A stretch of DNA of 64,000 bases from Gordonia namibiensis NBRC 108229 (GCF_000298235.1 NZ_BAHE01000020.1:1-64000), one strand, 5' to 3'. Numbered from the stretch's first letter, positions 48,400-57,354 are shown. Made by a program: numbers and translations. Notes: generated from the letters alone by a model not told the origin.

Positions 48400-48407
48400 C
48401 GCCTTTC

Positions 48408-49034
48408 TCAGACCGCGAAGAAGGGTGTTTCCCGACCCAGGGGGTCGGAGTCCTGGACATGAACCGTCCATGAGTAGCCGTCGTCGACACGGGTGGCGAT
48501 CAGTTTGGGACGGTCGTGCCCGGAGAGCGTGGAGAGAACCGGATCGAGCGCGTGTGCGGTGGTGTCCTCCGGGAAGTACATGCGGGTGACCAGGCGATCG
48601 AGCATTCCGCGGGCGAAGATCGAGACGTCGATGTGCGGGGCTTCGACGAGCCCGTTCTCGGCCGGCAGCACAGCGGGTTTGACGGTGTGGATTCTCGCCG
48701 TGCCCGTTCCGTCGGCCGGGCTGCGTGCGAAGCCCCGGAACGTCGTCGACCCACCGTGCGCTGACCTGGCCCGCGCCGGGAACCGACCCTCGCCGTCTGC
48801 CTGCCACGTCTCGACCATCGCGTCCGCGACGGGCCGCCCGTCTCCGTCGATCACGGTGATGGCGACGGTGATGCGGTCGGCATGGTCACCGGACACGACG
48901 TCGGGCCCGTCATCCCAGAGCAGGCCGATGTGCCAGTACGGTCCCACCGTCTGTGACGGCGTGGGGCCGAAGGTCGCTGTTGTGAAATCCCCGCGTGTGA
49001 CCGCGTACACCGGTGCCACGTGGTCAGTCGTCAT
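48408..49034 (-). CDS. pcaG: Protocatechuate 3,4-dioxygenase alpha subunit
   Basis: A 208-residue intradiol dioxygenase subunit. TPSQTVGPYWHIGLLW at the N-terminus, VIDGDGRPVADAMVETWQADGEGRF and PHIDVSIFARGMLDRLVTRMYFP are the conserved alpha-subunit blocks. It lacks the full set of iron ligands, which come from the beta subunit, as usual. The ATG at 49034 overlaps the 3' end of pcaH by 11 bases, so equimolar synthesis is expected. Confidence 0.95.
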   Translation of the reverse strand: MTTDHVAPVYAVTRGDFTTATFGPTPSQTVGPYWHIGLLWDDGPDVVSGDHADRITVAITVIDGDGRPVADAMVETWQADGEGRFPARARSAHGGSTTFRGFARSPADGTGTARIHTVKPAVLPAENGLVEAPHIDVSIFARGMLDRLVTRMYFPEDTTAHALDPVLSTLSGHDRPKLIATRVDDGYSWTVHVQDSDPLGRETPFFAV

Positions 49035-49740
49035 GATCGTCCTCGCTCTCGAACACGGAGGCTTCCTGCCCGCGCAGCACGATGTCGAACCGGAAGGCCA
49101 GCGCCCAGTTCTCGACGTCGGCGTCATGGTCGGGGATGCTCACCATCCGGTGCCTCACCTCGGCCGGAACGGCGTTGTAGATGGGGTCCTGAAAGAACAT
49201 CGGGTCGTCGGGGAAGTACATCTGGGTCACCAGGCGTTGTGTGAACGCGGTGCCGAACAACGAGAAGTGGATATGCGCGGGGCGCCAGGCGTTGTCATGG
49301 TTCCGCCACGGGTACGGGCCCGGCTTGATCGTCGTGAAGCTGTAGCGGCCCTCGGCGTCGGTTATGCATCGACCCAGACCGTTGAAATGCGGATCCAGCG
49401 GCGCCGGCCAGTTGTCGCCGGTGTGCCGGTAACGTCCACCCGCGTTCGCCTGCCAGATCTCGATCAACGCGTGCGGGACGGGCTTTCGGTCTCCGTCCAC
49501 TACTCGTCCGTGGACGAGGATGCGTTGACCGAGCGCCTCGCCGCCGTTGGCGATCGTGAGGTCGCTGTCACCGGGGCGGAGGCGGTCCTCGCCAAAGACC
49601 GGCCCGCTCAGTTCGGTCAGGCGGTGCGGTAGGAGTTTGAGCGGCTGCTTGGGATGACGCAACACGGTGGTGCGGTAGTCGGCGAAGGCGGCCGGAACCT
49701 TCGCGCGGTGCGCTTCGTATCCGGGAGGTAAGTGCAACAT
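49024..49740 (-). CDS. pcaH: Protocatechuate 3,4-dioxygenase beta subunit
   Basis: A 238-residue catalytic subunit of the ferric intradiol dioxygenase that opens protocatechuate to 3-carboxy-cis,cis-muconate. The iron ligands are visible: Tyr in NAGGRYRH, Tyr in KPGPYPW, and both His in RPAHIHFS. The ATG at 49740 starts MLHLPPGYEAHR, the usual N-terminus; an upstream extension of the frame is rejected. It begins 71 bases after the aldolase-family gene, the largest gap in the operon, where an internal promoter is possible. Confidence 0.95.
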   Translation of the reverse strand: MLHLPPGYEAHRAKVPAAFADYRTTVLRHPKQPLKLLPHRLTELSGPVFGEDRLRPGDSDLTIANGGEALGQRILVHGRVVDGDRKPVPHALIEIWQANAGGRYRHTGDNWPAPLDPHFNGLGRCITDAEGRYSFTTIKPGPYPWRNHDNAWRPAHIHFSLFGTAFTQRLVTQMYFPDDPMFFQDPIYNAVPAEVRHRMVSIPDHDADVENWALAFRFDIVLRGQEASVFESEDDHDD

Positions 49741-49811
49741 GGGATCTTGCTGTCGATTCTCTCTGGGCTTGAAACGAGCGGTGGTTCGGCGACCGGGGCC
49801 GCCGAACCACG

Positions 49812-50543
49812 TCAGTCGCCGGGGTTCAGGCGCGCCACCTCGTGCCGCCACGCGGTGTCGAGGTTGAGCGAGCCGCCGAGGTCGGGCAGGTCGGCCAGAT
49901 CCTCCGGCGGTATGGGGCGGACCGTGCCGCCGGCCGCAGCGACCGACAAGGAGAGCGAGGCGATCGTCGCCACCGAGGCTGCTCGCAGAACCGCCTCCTC
50001 GACCGACCCGCCGGTGGCGGTGAGGCCGTGGCCGCGCATGACGACGACCGGACGGTCACCCAGTGCCGTCGCCACCTCGTCACCCAGTCCCTCGGTGTGG
50101 ATGAGGGCCGACCGCGGGTACTCCGGGACTCCGCCGTATGCCAGGACCGCTCCGGGGATGTCATAGGCGCCGACGATCGGCAGGATGGGCAGCCCGGCGA
50201 GGTTGGCGGCCACCACATCCCGGGGATGTGCGTGGACCACGCAGTCGACGTCGGAACGATGGTGCAGCACACGGGTGTGCAGCGGGAGCTCGGCCGGCGG
50301 CCGGTGTTCGTCGAGTTCGCCAGGAGCGCCCGGAGAACCGTCCATCGCCACCAGGCGGATGTCGGCGGCGGTGGTGTGGGCGAGACCCCGCTCGCGGGGT
50401 CCGCGGCACCGGACGAGCACCCGCGCTTCGTCGATGCGGACACTGATGTGTCCGAGGATTCCGGGAGCGAGTTCCCGTGCGGCGAGAACCCGGCAACCGA
50501 TCGCGATCTGTTCGCGGAGATCCGCGTGCGAGAGGACGCTCAT
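49812..50543 (-). CDS. Class II aldolase/adducin-family decarboxylase (3,4-dihydroxyphthalate decarboxylase-like)
   Basis: A 243-residue class II aldolase-fold protein. The metal-binding His residues appear in ELPLHTRVLHHR and CVVHAHPRDVVA, with a third in VVVMRGHGL. In actinobacterial phthalate operons this family supplies the 3,4-dihydroxyphthalate 2-decarboxylase (PhtC/PadC/OphC), which yields protocatechuate. Its place between the dioxygenase electron-transfer genes and pcaHG fits this role. The start overlaps the reductase stop as ATGA (50540-50543). An ordinary aldolase role is possible but less likely in this context. Confidence 0.8.
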   Translation of the reverse strand: MSVLSHADLREQIAIGCRVLAARELAPGILGHISVRIDEARVLVRCRGPRERGLAHTTAADIRLVAMDGSPGAPGELDEHRPPAELPLHTRVLHHRSDVDCVVHAHPRDVVAANLAGLPILPIVGAYDIPGAVLAYGGVPEYPRSALIHTEGLGDEVATALGDRPVVVMRGHGLTATGGSVEEAVLRAASVATIASLSLSVAAAGGTVRPIPPEDLADLPDLGGSLNLDTAWRHEVARLNPGD

Positions 50544-51730
50544 GCGGTCACCGCTTCGGTCGACGACGCACGGGATGCATTGCGCGCCGCGATCGACTTG
50601 CGGAGCCGGACCGATTCACGGGGCCAGTTCACCGCCATCCCGCCGGTGACCTCTCCGCTCCCGTCCTTCCAAACCGCGACCAGCCGGAACGGATCAGCTT
50701 CCTCGGTGACCTCGGGATCGACGCCGGCGGGGCGGGTCCCGAAGAGGTGGATGCGCCAGTCGTACTGATCGCTCCACACGTACGCCACCGGGTCGTGTGG
50801 TGGTGTGTCGTCCTTGCCGGCCAGTCGCGCAGCGACGGCTGCGGCCTGCTCGATTCCGTTAGTCCAGTGCTCGATTCGGCTGTGCGTCCCGGTACTGGGA
50901 CGGAGCCATGCCGAGACGTCGCCGATCGCCGAGATGTTCGCGTGGCCGAGCGCCCGACCGTATTCGTCGCACCGAACGCCTTCGGCGTCGGCAAGTCCGG
51001 CGGCGGCGAGCCATTCGGTGTTGAGGGATGCGCCGATCCCGACGAGGACGGTGTCGGTGCAGATCTCGGAGCCGTCCGAGAGCAGCGTCCGGATCGAGCC
51101 GTCTGCGCGCGTCATGTCCTGAACGGCCACGCCGAACTTCGTTGTCACACCGTGGGCGTGGTGCAGATCGACGAATCTCCTCCCGAGCTCATCGCCCACG
51201 ACTCGCGCCATCGGGATCGGTGCGCTGTCCACGATCGTCACCTCGACGTCGTTGGCGCGCGCGAGCGCGGCCACCTCGGAGCCGATGAAGCCGGCACCGA
51301 TGATCAAGAGCCGGCGTGACGTCGTCAGGCGTTCGCGCAGCGTCCGCGCGTCATCGATGCCGCGGAGCACGTAGACGCCGTCGATGGTCCAGGGTGACGG
51401 ACGTGCCCTTGCGCCGGTGGCGATGACGAGGTGGTCGTATCCGACGACGGCACCGTCGTCGAGGTCGATCTCGTCGTCGCCGGGCCGGACCGCGGCCACG
51501 GCGCGACCGAGATGGAGCTCGACCCCGAGGTCCTGGGCCTCCGATCGGGTGATCAGCGGTACGTGGGGATCGGAGTCGACGGCGAGCTTGGACAGCGGGG
51601 GCTTGTCGTAAGGAAGCTCGTGCTCGGCTTCGAAGACTTGAACTCTCCCGGTGAAACCGAACTGCCGCAACGCCTTCGCGATGCGTATCCCGGCCACCGA
51701 ACCGCCGGCGATGATCACGCGGGTGTTCAT
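50540..51730 (-). CDS. Ferredoxin reductase of the ring-hydroxylating dioxygenase
   Basis: A 396-residue FAD/NADH-dependent reductase of the glutathione-reductase type. The N-terminal FAD motif is IIAGGSVAGIRIAKAL, the NADH-binding motif is LLIIGAGFIGSEVAALARA, and the ISAIGDVSAW segment binds FAD near the end. It passes electrons from NADH to the 3Fe-4S ferredoxin encoded just before it. The ATG at 51730 overlaps the ferredoxin stop by 4 bases, as does its own stop with the decarboxylase gene. Confidence 0.92.
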   Translation of the reverse strand: MNTRVIIAGGSVAGIRIAKALRQFGFTGRVQVFEAEHELPYDKPPLSKLAVDSDPHVPLITRSEAQDLGVELHLGRAVAAVRPGDDEIDLDDGAVVGYDHLVIATGARARPSPWTIDGVYVLRGIDDARTLRERLTTSRRLLIIGAGFIGSEVAALARANDVEVTIVDSAPIPMARVVGDELGRRFVDLHHAHGVTTKFGVAVQDMTRADGSIRTLLSDGSEICTDTVLVGIGASLNTEWLAAAGLADAEGVRCDEYGRALGHANISAIGDVSAWLRPSTGTHSRIEHWTNGIEQAAAVAARLAGKDDTPPHDPVAYVWSDQYDWRIHLFGTRPAGVDPEVTEEADPFRLVAVWKDGSGEVTGGMAVNWPRESVRLRKSIAARNASRASSTEAVTA

Positions 51731-51924
51731 TCGTCCTCCAACCACAGCGCCGAGACCGGGCAGCTCTTGGCCGCGGCCTCGACACGCGCGCGTTCACCGT
51801 CGCCGACCTCGGCCTGCAACAGAACGACCAGGCCGTCGTCGTCGAGGTCGTAGTAATCGTCAGCGCCGACAACACAATTCGCGTACCCCTGGCACGCGCT
51901 CAGATCAACTTTCAGTACAGCCAT
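51727..51924 (-). CDS. [3Fe-4S] ferredoxin of the dioxygenase
   Basis: A 65-residue acidic ferredoxin with three cluster cysteines: C11 and C17 in ACQGYANC and C55 in SCPVSAL. The middle Cys of a 4Fe-4S CXXCXXC site is missing, which marks it as a 3Fe-4S type as in phthalate dioxygenase systems and cytochrome P450 partners. It is translationally coupled to the reductase and lies 42 bases after the SDR gene. Confidence 0.93.
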   Translation of the reverse strand: MAVLKVDLSACQGYANCVVGADDYYDLDDDGLVVLLQAEVGDGERARVEAAAKSCPVSALWLEDE

Positions 51925-51966
51925 GAGCGTCCTCCTGATATCAAACAGTCACGCGCGGGGCGCGAT

Positions 51967-52749
51967 CTAGACCTTGATTCCCATTCCGCCGTCGGAATGC
52001 ATGACGCGACCGGTCATTCCACGCGCCCGGTCCGACGCGAGAAAGACATAACTCCACGCGTGATCGGCGCCCGAGAGCGCGACGGCCAGCGGAGTGCGGC
52101 CGGCGAGCTCGCTCGCGCGATCGGGCCCGTCGAGTCGTCGTGCGGTGATTCCGAGGGACGACAGGCCCCGCAGATCGGTGTTGAGCGTGCCGCCCGGCGC
52201 GACGCCGTTGACTCGGACGTCGGGTGCCATCTCATACGCGAGGGTGGTGACCAGCCCGCGGACCGCGAACTTCGAGGCCACGTAGAGGGTCCCGCCCCGT
52301 CCCGGGTAGTAGGACGAGGTGGACTCGGTGAGGATCACGTTCCCCCTCGACCGGGCAAGCTCATCCATGGCGCTCTTCACGCTGAACAGATGGGACTTGA
52401 CGTTGATGGAGAACATCTCGTCGAAGGCCGAACCCATTGTCTCGGGGTCGAGTTCGGCAAGCTTCCGGTAGAAATCGAATACCCCGACGCAGTTGACGAG
52501 GACGTCGAGACCGCCGTCGCGGTCCACCGTCGCGGCGACGGCGGCGTCGTTCGCCGCGAGGGTTGTCGCGTCACCCGCGGTGACGAGTACGTCTGGTCGC
52601 TCGGACTCGAGTGCTCGGCACTTGTCCTCGCTGATCTCGAGTACCGACACCCGGGCACCCTCCGCGCAGAACGCGTCGACAACCGCACGCCCGATACCCG
52701 AGCCGCCGCCGACGATCAGCGCGCGTTTACCGTCCAGCCAGCCACTCAT
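51967..52749 (-). CDS. SDR-family cis-dihydrodiol dehydrogenase
   Basis: A 260-residue short-chain dehydrogenase. VGGGSGIGRAV is the cofactor-binding glycine motif, LVNCVGVFD follows, and the catalytic Tyr and Lys are in YVASK after the TEST Ser. In an operon with a ring-hydroxylating dioxygenase, it should rearomatise the cis-dihydrodiol to the catechol, reducing NAD. The ATG at 52749 overlaps the preceding gene by 4 bases; longer readings are rejected because they lie in the neighbour. The substrate (3,4-dihydrodiol of phthalate) is inferred from context. Confidence 0.87.
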   Translation of the reverse strand: MSGWLDGKRALIVGGGSGIGRAVVDAFCAEGARVSVLEISEDKCRALESERPDVLVTAGDATTLAANDAAVAATVDRDGGLDVLVNCVGVFDFYRKLAELDPETMGSAFDEMFSINVKSHLFSVKSAMDELARSRGNVILTESTSSYYPGRGGTLYVASKFAVRGLVTTLAYEMAPDVRVNGVAPGGTLNTDLRGLSSLGITARRLDGPDRASELAGRTPLAVALSGADHAWSYVFLASDRARGMTGRVMHSDGGMGIKV

Positions 52750-53057
52750 GCCTGGTCCTCCTCGGTGATCAGCGGGCTGAACGGGCTCCCGACCATTGCG
52801 GAGAGCGTTGCGTCGTTCTGCCAGGTGAGAGCTTCGAGCTCGAGGGGGTCGAGCGTGATCCACTGCCCGGACCGCGGTGAGCGGATGAGGATGCGAGCGC
52901 CGTTGCGCGTCAGTACCTTCGACACCTCGATCTCGGAGAACTCGTTACCGATCGTCAGTGCGGGCCCGTCCTGGTGTTCCTGGAGTCCGGCGAGCTGCGC
53001 TCCGGCAAGCGCGTTGGCGGCGGCGTCTTCTGCTTCCCCCTCCCATGAGAGCTTCAC
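52746..53057 (-). CDS. Small conserved protein in the dioxygenase operon
   Basis: A 103-residue acidic protein. The NEFSEIEVSKVLTRNGARILIRSPRSGQWITLDPLELEALTWQ segment resembles a short protein often annotated near ring-hydroxylating dioxygenases as 'dihydrodiol dehydrogenase', although it has no dehydrogenase fold that I can see. It overlaps the beta subunit gene by GTGA (start codon GTG at 53057) and the SDR gene by ATGA, so it is made in step with both. It may assist assembly or stability of the dioxygenase; this is a guess. Confidence 0.7.
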   Translation of the reverse strand: MKLSWEGEAEDAAANALAGAQLAGLQEHQDGPALTIGNEFSEIEVSKVLTRNGARILIRSPRSGQWITLDPLELEALTWQNDATLSAMVGSPFSPLITEEDQA

Positions 53058-53641
53058 AGGAAGATCGCCAGGTTCTGGGTGCGGAGCACCGACTCGTCAA
53101 CTGCTATGTGGCGACGGGCAAGTCGCCAGACGGAGTCCTCCCGGCGCAGCAGGTCGGTGCGACCCGCAGAGATCAGCGACGCCTCGCGGACGTCACCGCG
53201 ACTCCGGAACAGCAGGACCACGGATTCGACGACCAACTCGTCGGGCGTGCCGGTGGCGAAGGTCCGCACATTGCTCAGGTGGTGACGGATTCGCGACGGC
53301 GGGTCCTCGGTCCAGGCGTGCTCGGTGTGGAAACGCGCGACGCGCCTGCTCAACGAGTACTTGTCCTCGTCGAAGTGGGCCATGCGCTTAGCCGTGTCAT
53401 AGCCGGAGTTCAGCGCAGTGGTGACCCGGATGGGCATGAAGTAGTGGATGTCCTCGCTCAGTGAGTCGAGCCAGGTCTCGTAATCCTGGTGGTCGAGAGT
53501 GTAGGTCTCGTCCACCAACCATTTGTGCGCCAACAGGTGTCGCGGGTCATCGAAGGACAGTGAAGGGCCGGAAGCCTCGGTACGCGAGGCGTCCTGGCCA
53601 AGGGGCGATTGATCGGATCGGATGGGGATGTGAGTGGTCAT
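53054..53641 (-). CDS. Ring-hydroxylating dioxygenase beta subunit
   Basis: A 195-residue small subunit of an aromatic-ring-hydroxylating dioxygenase (SnoaL-like, PF00866). HKWLVDETYTLDHQDYETWLDSLSEDIHYFMPIRV at about residues 33-67 and the HHLSNVR block are typical. It forms the alpha3beta3 hexamer with the alpha subunit and has no cofactor. The start overlaps the alpha-subunit stop by 4 bases (53638-53641). Confidence 0.93.
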   Translation of the reverse strand: MTTHIPIRSDQSPLGQDASRTEASGPSLSFDDPRHLLAHKWLVDETYTLDHQDYETWLDSLSEDIHYFMPIRVTTALNSGYDTAKRMAHFDEDKYSLSRRVARFHTEHAWTEDPPSRIRHHLSNVRTFATGTPDELVVESVVLLFRSRGDVREASLISAGRTDLLRREDSVWRLARRHIAVDESVLRTQNLAIFL

Positions 53642-55047
53642 GCCGAGGTCTCCACAGTGTTCGCGTCACAGGACGTACCGACTTCGGGTGCGCCGACCTG
53701 TATCTGGGCGACTTGCGGAGGTTCCATATCTAGGTGGTCGGCCCATGCGTTGAGGAGGTGTCGCTGGTTGTACTCGCCGTAGCCGACGTGGGCGACGCCG
53801 GGGCCGGCGAACTCGTCGGCGGTCAACGGCGCCACCACCGGGCTGTCGTCGTGGAGCATGCCCATCCGGCCGTTGAGGAGTAGACGCTGAGCCATCGAAC
53901 CGGCTGCGGTGTTGGTCAACGAGACCCAGTTCTCGACATCGTCCTGCTCGAACATGCCGCTGCTGCCGAAGCACATGAGATAGGCCTTGTACGAGAGCTT
54001 CTTGAACTCCTCGGGCGCCTCCTTGTCCACGACGAACCACGAGAGGACCTCCGTCTCGTCCGCGCTGATCGGTTGCCACTGGCGCAACGAGATGAACGGG
54101 AGCACGTCGTCGGACTCGCCGACCTTGGGCCAGTTGTGGACAAGGCTGAGATTGGGGAACAGCGACGCTGCCGAGATCATGAACCCGTCGCGGCCGATGA
54201 CATCGATCTGCTCCTGCGTCCATTGTTCTTTCATTCGCGTGATCATCTCGTCGGGGTACCCGACGTAACCGACCCGTTCCTCGAATGTTCCGGGCGGCAA
54301 CTTGTAGGTGGTTCCGCCGCCCTTGCCGGCCCAGTAGGTGTTGCCGTCCTTGCGCTTTTCGGCCTTCGGCTCACGGAACAGCCCGATCTCGACGACACTC
54401 GTATGGGTTTGCGGGGTGTGGTACATGTCGCCGGCAAAGTTCTCCGCGCCGATCTTCCAGTTCGCCTTGACCCGCCAGCGTTGCGGGCCGAGCACCTCGA
54501 CGCCGCTCGCGCTCTGCTTGGTGTAGTAGTCCAGGTAGAAAGCGAAGTCGCCGAGGAATTCTCGCAGTGGAGGCGCCTCGGGATCCATCGAGACGAAGAT
54601 CAGACCGTTGTAGATCGCGAGACTCGGGGCGGGGAGCAGTCGCTGGCCCTTCTTGGCAAACCCCGCCTCGCCCCCGTATGCCTCTTTGTGGAAGGGCAGT
54701 CCGACGATGCGGCCGTCGTTCTTGTATGACCAGCCGTGGTAGGGGCACCGGAAATGAGATGCGTTGCCTTGCTCGGCGCGGCACACCTGCATGCCGCGGT
54801 GCAGACACATGTTGAACATCACGTGGACCTCGCCGGATTGGTCGCGGCTCACGATGAAGGAGTTGTCCACCACCCGGCGAACAACGTAGTCGCCGACCTC
54901 GGGGATCTCCGACTCGTGCGCCACGAACATCCAGGACCTGCTGAACAGTCGCTCCTTCTCGGCGGCGAACACCTCGGCGTCGTTGTAGATGTGGGCGGGA
55001 AGCATGCCCTTTCGGACGTTCCGCAGAACGTCGTCGGCGTCGCGCAT
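53638..55047 (-). CDS. Ring-hydroxylating dioxygenase alpha subunit (phthalate 3,4-dioxygenase-like)
   Basis: A 469-residue Rieske oxygenase large subunit. The N-terminal Rieske site is CLHR...CPYHGWSY. The catalytic domain has ENFAGDMYHTPQTH with the Asp-linked electron path and the two His iron ligands. Together with its beta subunit, 3Fe-4S ferredoxin, GR-type reductase, dihydrodiol dehydrogenase and aldolase-type decarboxylase, it matches the actinobacterial phthalate set (pht/pad/oph). A different aromatic acid is possible. The ATG at 55047 begins the family-like MRDADDVLRNVRKGML; a GAGG lies upstream. First gene of the minus-strand operon. Confidence 0.92.
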   Translation of the reverse strand: MRDADDVLRNVRKGMLPAHIYNDAEVFAAEKERLFSRSWMFVAHESEIPEVGDYVVRRVVDNSFIVSRDQSGEVHVMFNMCLHRGMQVCRAEQGNASHFRCPYHGWSYKNDGRIVGLPFHKEAYGGEAGFAKKGQRLLPAPSLAIYNGLIFVSMDPEAPPLREFLGDFAFYLDYYTKQSASGVEVLGPQRWRVKANWKIGAENFAGDMYHTPQTHTSVVEIGLFREPKAEKRKDGNTYWAGKGGGTTYKLPPGTFEERVGYVGYPDEMITRMKEQWTQEQIDVIGRDGFMISAASLFPNLSLVHNWPKVGESDDVLPFISLRQWQPISADETEVLSWFVVDKEAPEEFKKLSYKAYLMCFGSSGMFEQDDVENWVSLTNTAAGSMAQRLLLNGRMGMLHDDSPVVAPLTADEFAGPGVAHVGYGEYNQRHLLNAWADHLDMEPPQVAQIQVGAPEVGTSCDANTVETSA

Positions 55048-55448
55048 GTGACCTCGTTTCGGTGTGATCTGGAATGTCCGAAGTCTGCTGTGAAGAGGAG
55101 CGAGTGTCAATGCCTCTGCTGTATGGGCCAGAAATCCGGCGCATAGCTATCTACCTGCGGAAACACTGGAACATGGGCGTCTGTCGAATGACCGCAGCGC
55201 TCCCGGGGTGGACGGGACGAGAGAGCTGAAAGTGCAGCTAGCGCTGCGTATATCAGGTGTACCGGGGGTGCTGGCGAGGCCTGGCCGAGAAAAGTTTGAG
55301 ACCTCTGCACAGCAGAAACCTGCGGTGCGCCGCTTGTGAAAGGTTCAATAAATGTGTTCACTGTGACTCAGCTCATGGTGGCCGAAGGGGAGTGTCGGAT
55401 GGCACGCCGTGGCCGAGCGCAACTACCTGTAGCGGTTGAGGAGAATCA
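55048..55448. promoter_or_regulatory. Divergent promoter region between the dioxygenase operon and the cupin module
   Basis: This 401-base gap contains no credible gene. Two inverted repeats stand out: GCAGC-TAGC-GCTGC at 55234-55247, and GTGAA (55336-55340) paired with TTCAC (55357-55361), with TGAA-AGG-TTCA inside. The second is near where the cupin promoter is expected. The local IclR or GntR regulators are candidates to bind here. Confidence 0.4.
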
Positions 55449-56456
55449 ATGACCGAGCCCTTTGTCGACCTGTACACGCGCAACGGCTTCGCCGGACCGG
55501 TGGGAACCATTCTGCGGTCGCACTATGCCCCGCCATACGCGCAGGTGAAGGGAACCTACGCCCCGCGTCGGATGGACGTGCACGTCGTTGCCGATGAGCT
55601 GTTCCGCGGTGCCGGCGAGCTCCCGGTTGCCGTCCTCGAGGGCGACGACGTCAGCATCGAGCTGTCCTACCGCCCCGAGGGCTCATCCACCGCCGTGCGC
55701 AACGTGCTGGCCGACGAGATCCACTACATCCTCGAGGGCGCCGGCAGGTTAGAGACCGACTTCGGCGTACTCGACGTCGCCGCAGGCGATTTCGTACTCC
55801 TGCCGCGAGCGGTGACCTACCGCTTCGCATCGGTGAGCACGCCGATCCGCGAAATCGTCGTGGTCACCGCCTCGGAGATGGTGCTCGACCCGCAGCCGCC
55901 GGTGGCCCTCGACGTCACCCAGCATGTCGACATTCCCGAGCCGAATCCACAGGCACGCGAGGACGGCCCGTTCGAGGTCATCATCCGCCATGGCAAAGAC
56001 ACCACGATTTACACCTTCGATGTCGATCCCATGCCGTGCATCGGTACCGGAGAAGGTCCGGTGGTCCGCCGGTTCTCGTTCGAGAATGTGCCGCACCTGA
56101 CGTTCGAGCAGACCGGGCCCTTCCCTCCGAAGCTGTTCGACGACGCCTCGGGTCGCGTGCTGATGTTCAATCTCAGCGACCGCGAGAGCCCGCGTCCGCC
56201 GATCCACCACAACGCCGACTTCGACGAACTCATCTTCTATGTGGCGGGTCCCGGCCGGTACGGCGAGGTCGACGTGCCCGGAACGGTCATGTGGACGCCC
56301 AAGGGGATCGTCCACCACGGTCCGGCCGAGGACGTCCCGAACGGGTACCGCGCATTCCTCGTCGAGACGCGCTCGGCGATGCGCCTGACGCCGGCCGGCG
56401 AAACGATCGCCACACTGATGGAGACCGGAATGTTCGGTCTCTTCGACGAGAACTGA
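55449..56456 (+). CDS. Homogentisate 1,2-dioxygenase-like cupin
   Basis: A 335-residue bicupin. The first barrel holds DEIHYILEGAGRLETDFGVLDVAAGDFVLLPRAVTYRF. The second has the iron site: H254 and E260 in PIHHNADFDE, spaced as in homogentisate dioxygenase, and a His pair in VHHGPAED (289-290). It is shorter than usual homogentisate dioxygenases (430 residues or more). It probably opens an aromatic ring with a para-diol or similar arrangement, but the substrate is unknown. A GAGGAG ribosome site precedes the ATG. It heads the plus-strand module. Confidence 0.75.
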   Translation: MTEPFVDLYTRNGFAGPVGTILRSHYAPPYAQVKGTYAPRRMDVHVVADELFRGAGELPVAVLEGDDVSIELSYRPEGSSTAVRNVLADEIHYILEGAGRLETDFGVLDVAAGDFVLLPRAVTYRFASVSTPIREIVVVTASEMVLDPQPPVALDVTQHVDIPEPNPQAREDGPFEVIIRHGKDTTIYTFDVDPMPCIGTGEGPVVRRFSFENVPHLTFEQTGPFPPKLFDDASGRVLMFNLSDRESPRPPIHHNADFDELIFYVAGPGRYGEVDVPGTVMWTPKGIVHHGPAEDVPNGYRAFLVETRSAMRLTPAGETIATLMETGMFGLFDEN

Positions 56457-56559
56457 ACGCACTCAACCGAGTCAACGATCGCATCGCACGCCCCGGCTGC
56501 GATGTCGACGCTCCGTGCGCCGGTGATCCGCGCGCATGCCTCTTCCGAAAGGACCGTAG

Positions 56560-57300
56560 ATGACCACCACCGAAGAAATCACCTCCGCCCCGTACGACGA
56601 TTTCACGGGCACCGAACTCGACACCGACAAGTGGATGTTCCTGGAATACCCGATGCCCGACGGGAGTACCCATGTGTGTGCCGAGCCCAATGCGGAGGTC
56701 GTGGTGGGCGACGGTACGTTCTCCATCCGCATCGAGCAGTTCGAGAATCACGATCACGTCGTCCAGATCATCGACAATCCGAAGCACCTGGTGTTCACCA
56801 CCGAGGCTTTCGACGTGCCGGAGACCGGTGAGATCCGGTTCTCGGTGACCATGGCCGCCGAGGGGCTCAATGCCACCGCCTACGACTACCGAGACGGCTT
56901 TGCGGCCTTCAACGTTCTCGACCTCCAGGGCGGATGGGTGTTCGACCTCGCGGCGACCTCGGATCGGATCTTCGCCATCCACGAACGTCTGCCGTTCCCC
57001 GGTGTCGTCACGCCCTTCACCCACTGCATCGATGCTCCGTTGAGTGGTCTCACCGTCGAACCCGGCGCGGAGCACCGCTACTCGGTGACCCTCGATCGCG
57101 AGGCGCGTTCGGTGGTGTGGGAGGTCGACGGCAAGGGCGTGTATTGGGTGGACGACGCCGAGGTGCCCGGACAGGTGCAGGTGGGTTTCGGGGTCTTCAC
57201 GCTGCATCCGGTACAGGACAGCGGCAGTGTCTCATTGCGCGGCCAGGGGCTCGCCGCACGATGGCGCGACCTGACGATCGAGATGCCCAGTAGTGCATAA
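56560..57300 (+). CDS. Concanavalin-like beta-jelly-roll protein (DUF6081-like)
   Basis: A soluble 246-residue protein made almost only of beta strands, starting with YDDFTGTELDTDKWMFLEYP, the opening typical of concanavalin-like glucanase or lectin folds. Later YDYRDGFAAFNVLDLQGGWVFDLA and VVWEVDGKGVYWVD are visible. I recognise it, tentatively, as DUF6081. No signal peptide is seen, so it is intracellular despite the lectin-like fold. No catalytic residues can be assigned. It follows the cupin gene by 103 bases, and its role in the module is unknown. Confidence 0.6.
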   Translation: MTTTEEITSAPYDDFTGTELDTDKWMFLEYPMPDGSTHVCAEPNAEVVVGDGTFSIRIEQFENHDHVVQIIDNPKHLVFTTEAFDVPETGEIRFSVTMAAEGLNATAYDYRDGFAAFNVLDLQGGWVFDLAATSDRIFAIHERLPFPGVVTPFTHCIDAPLSGLTVEPGAEHRYSVTLDREARSVVWEVDGKGVYWVDDAEVPGQVQVGFGVFTLHPVQDSGSVSLRGQGLAARWRDLTIEMPSSA

Positions 57301-57354
57301 TGGCAGCACAAATCGGGTGACGGACCGCTGCCGAGCATGGGATCGGGGGATCGT

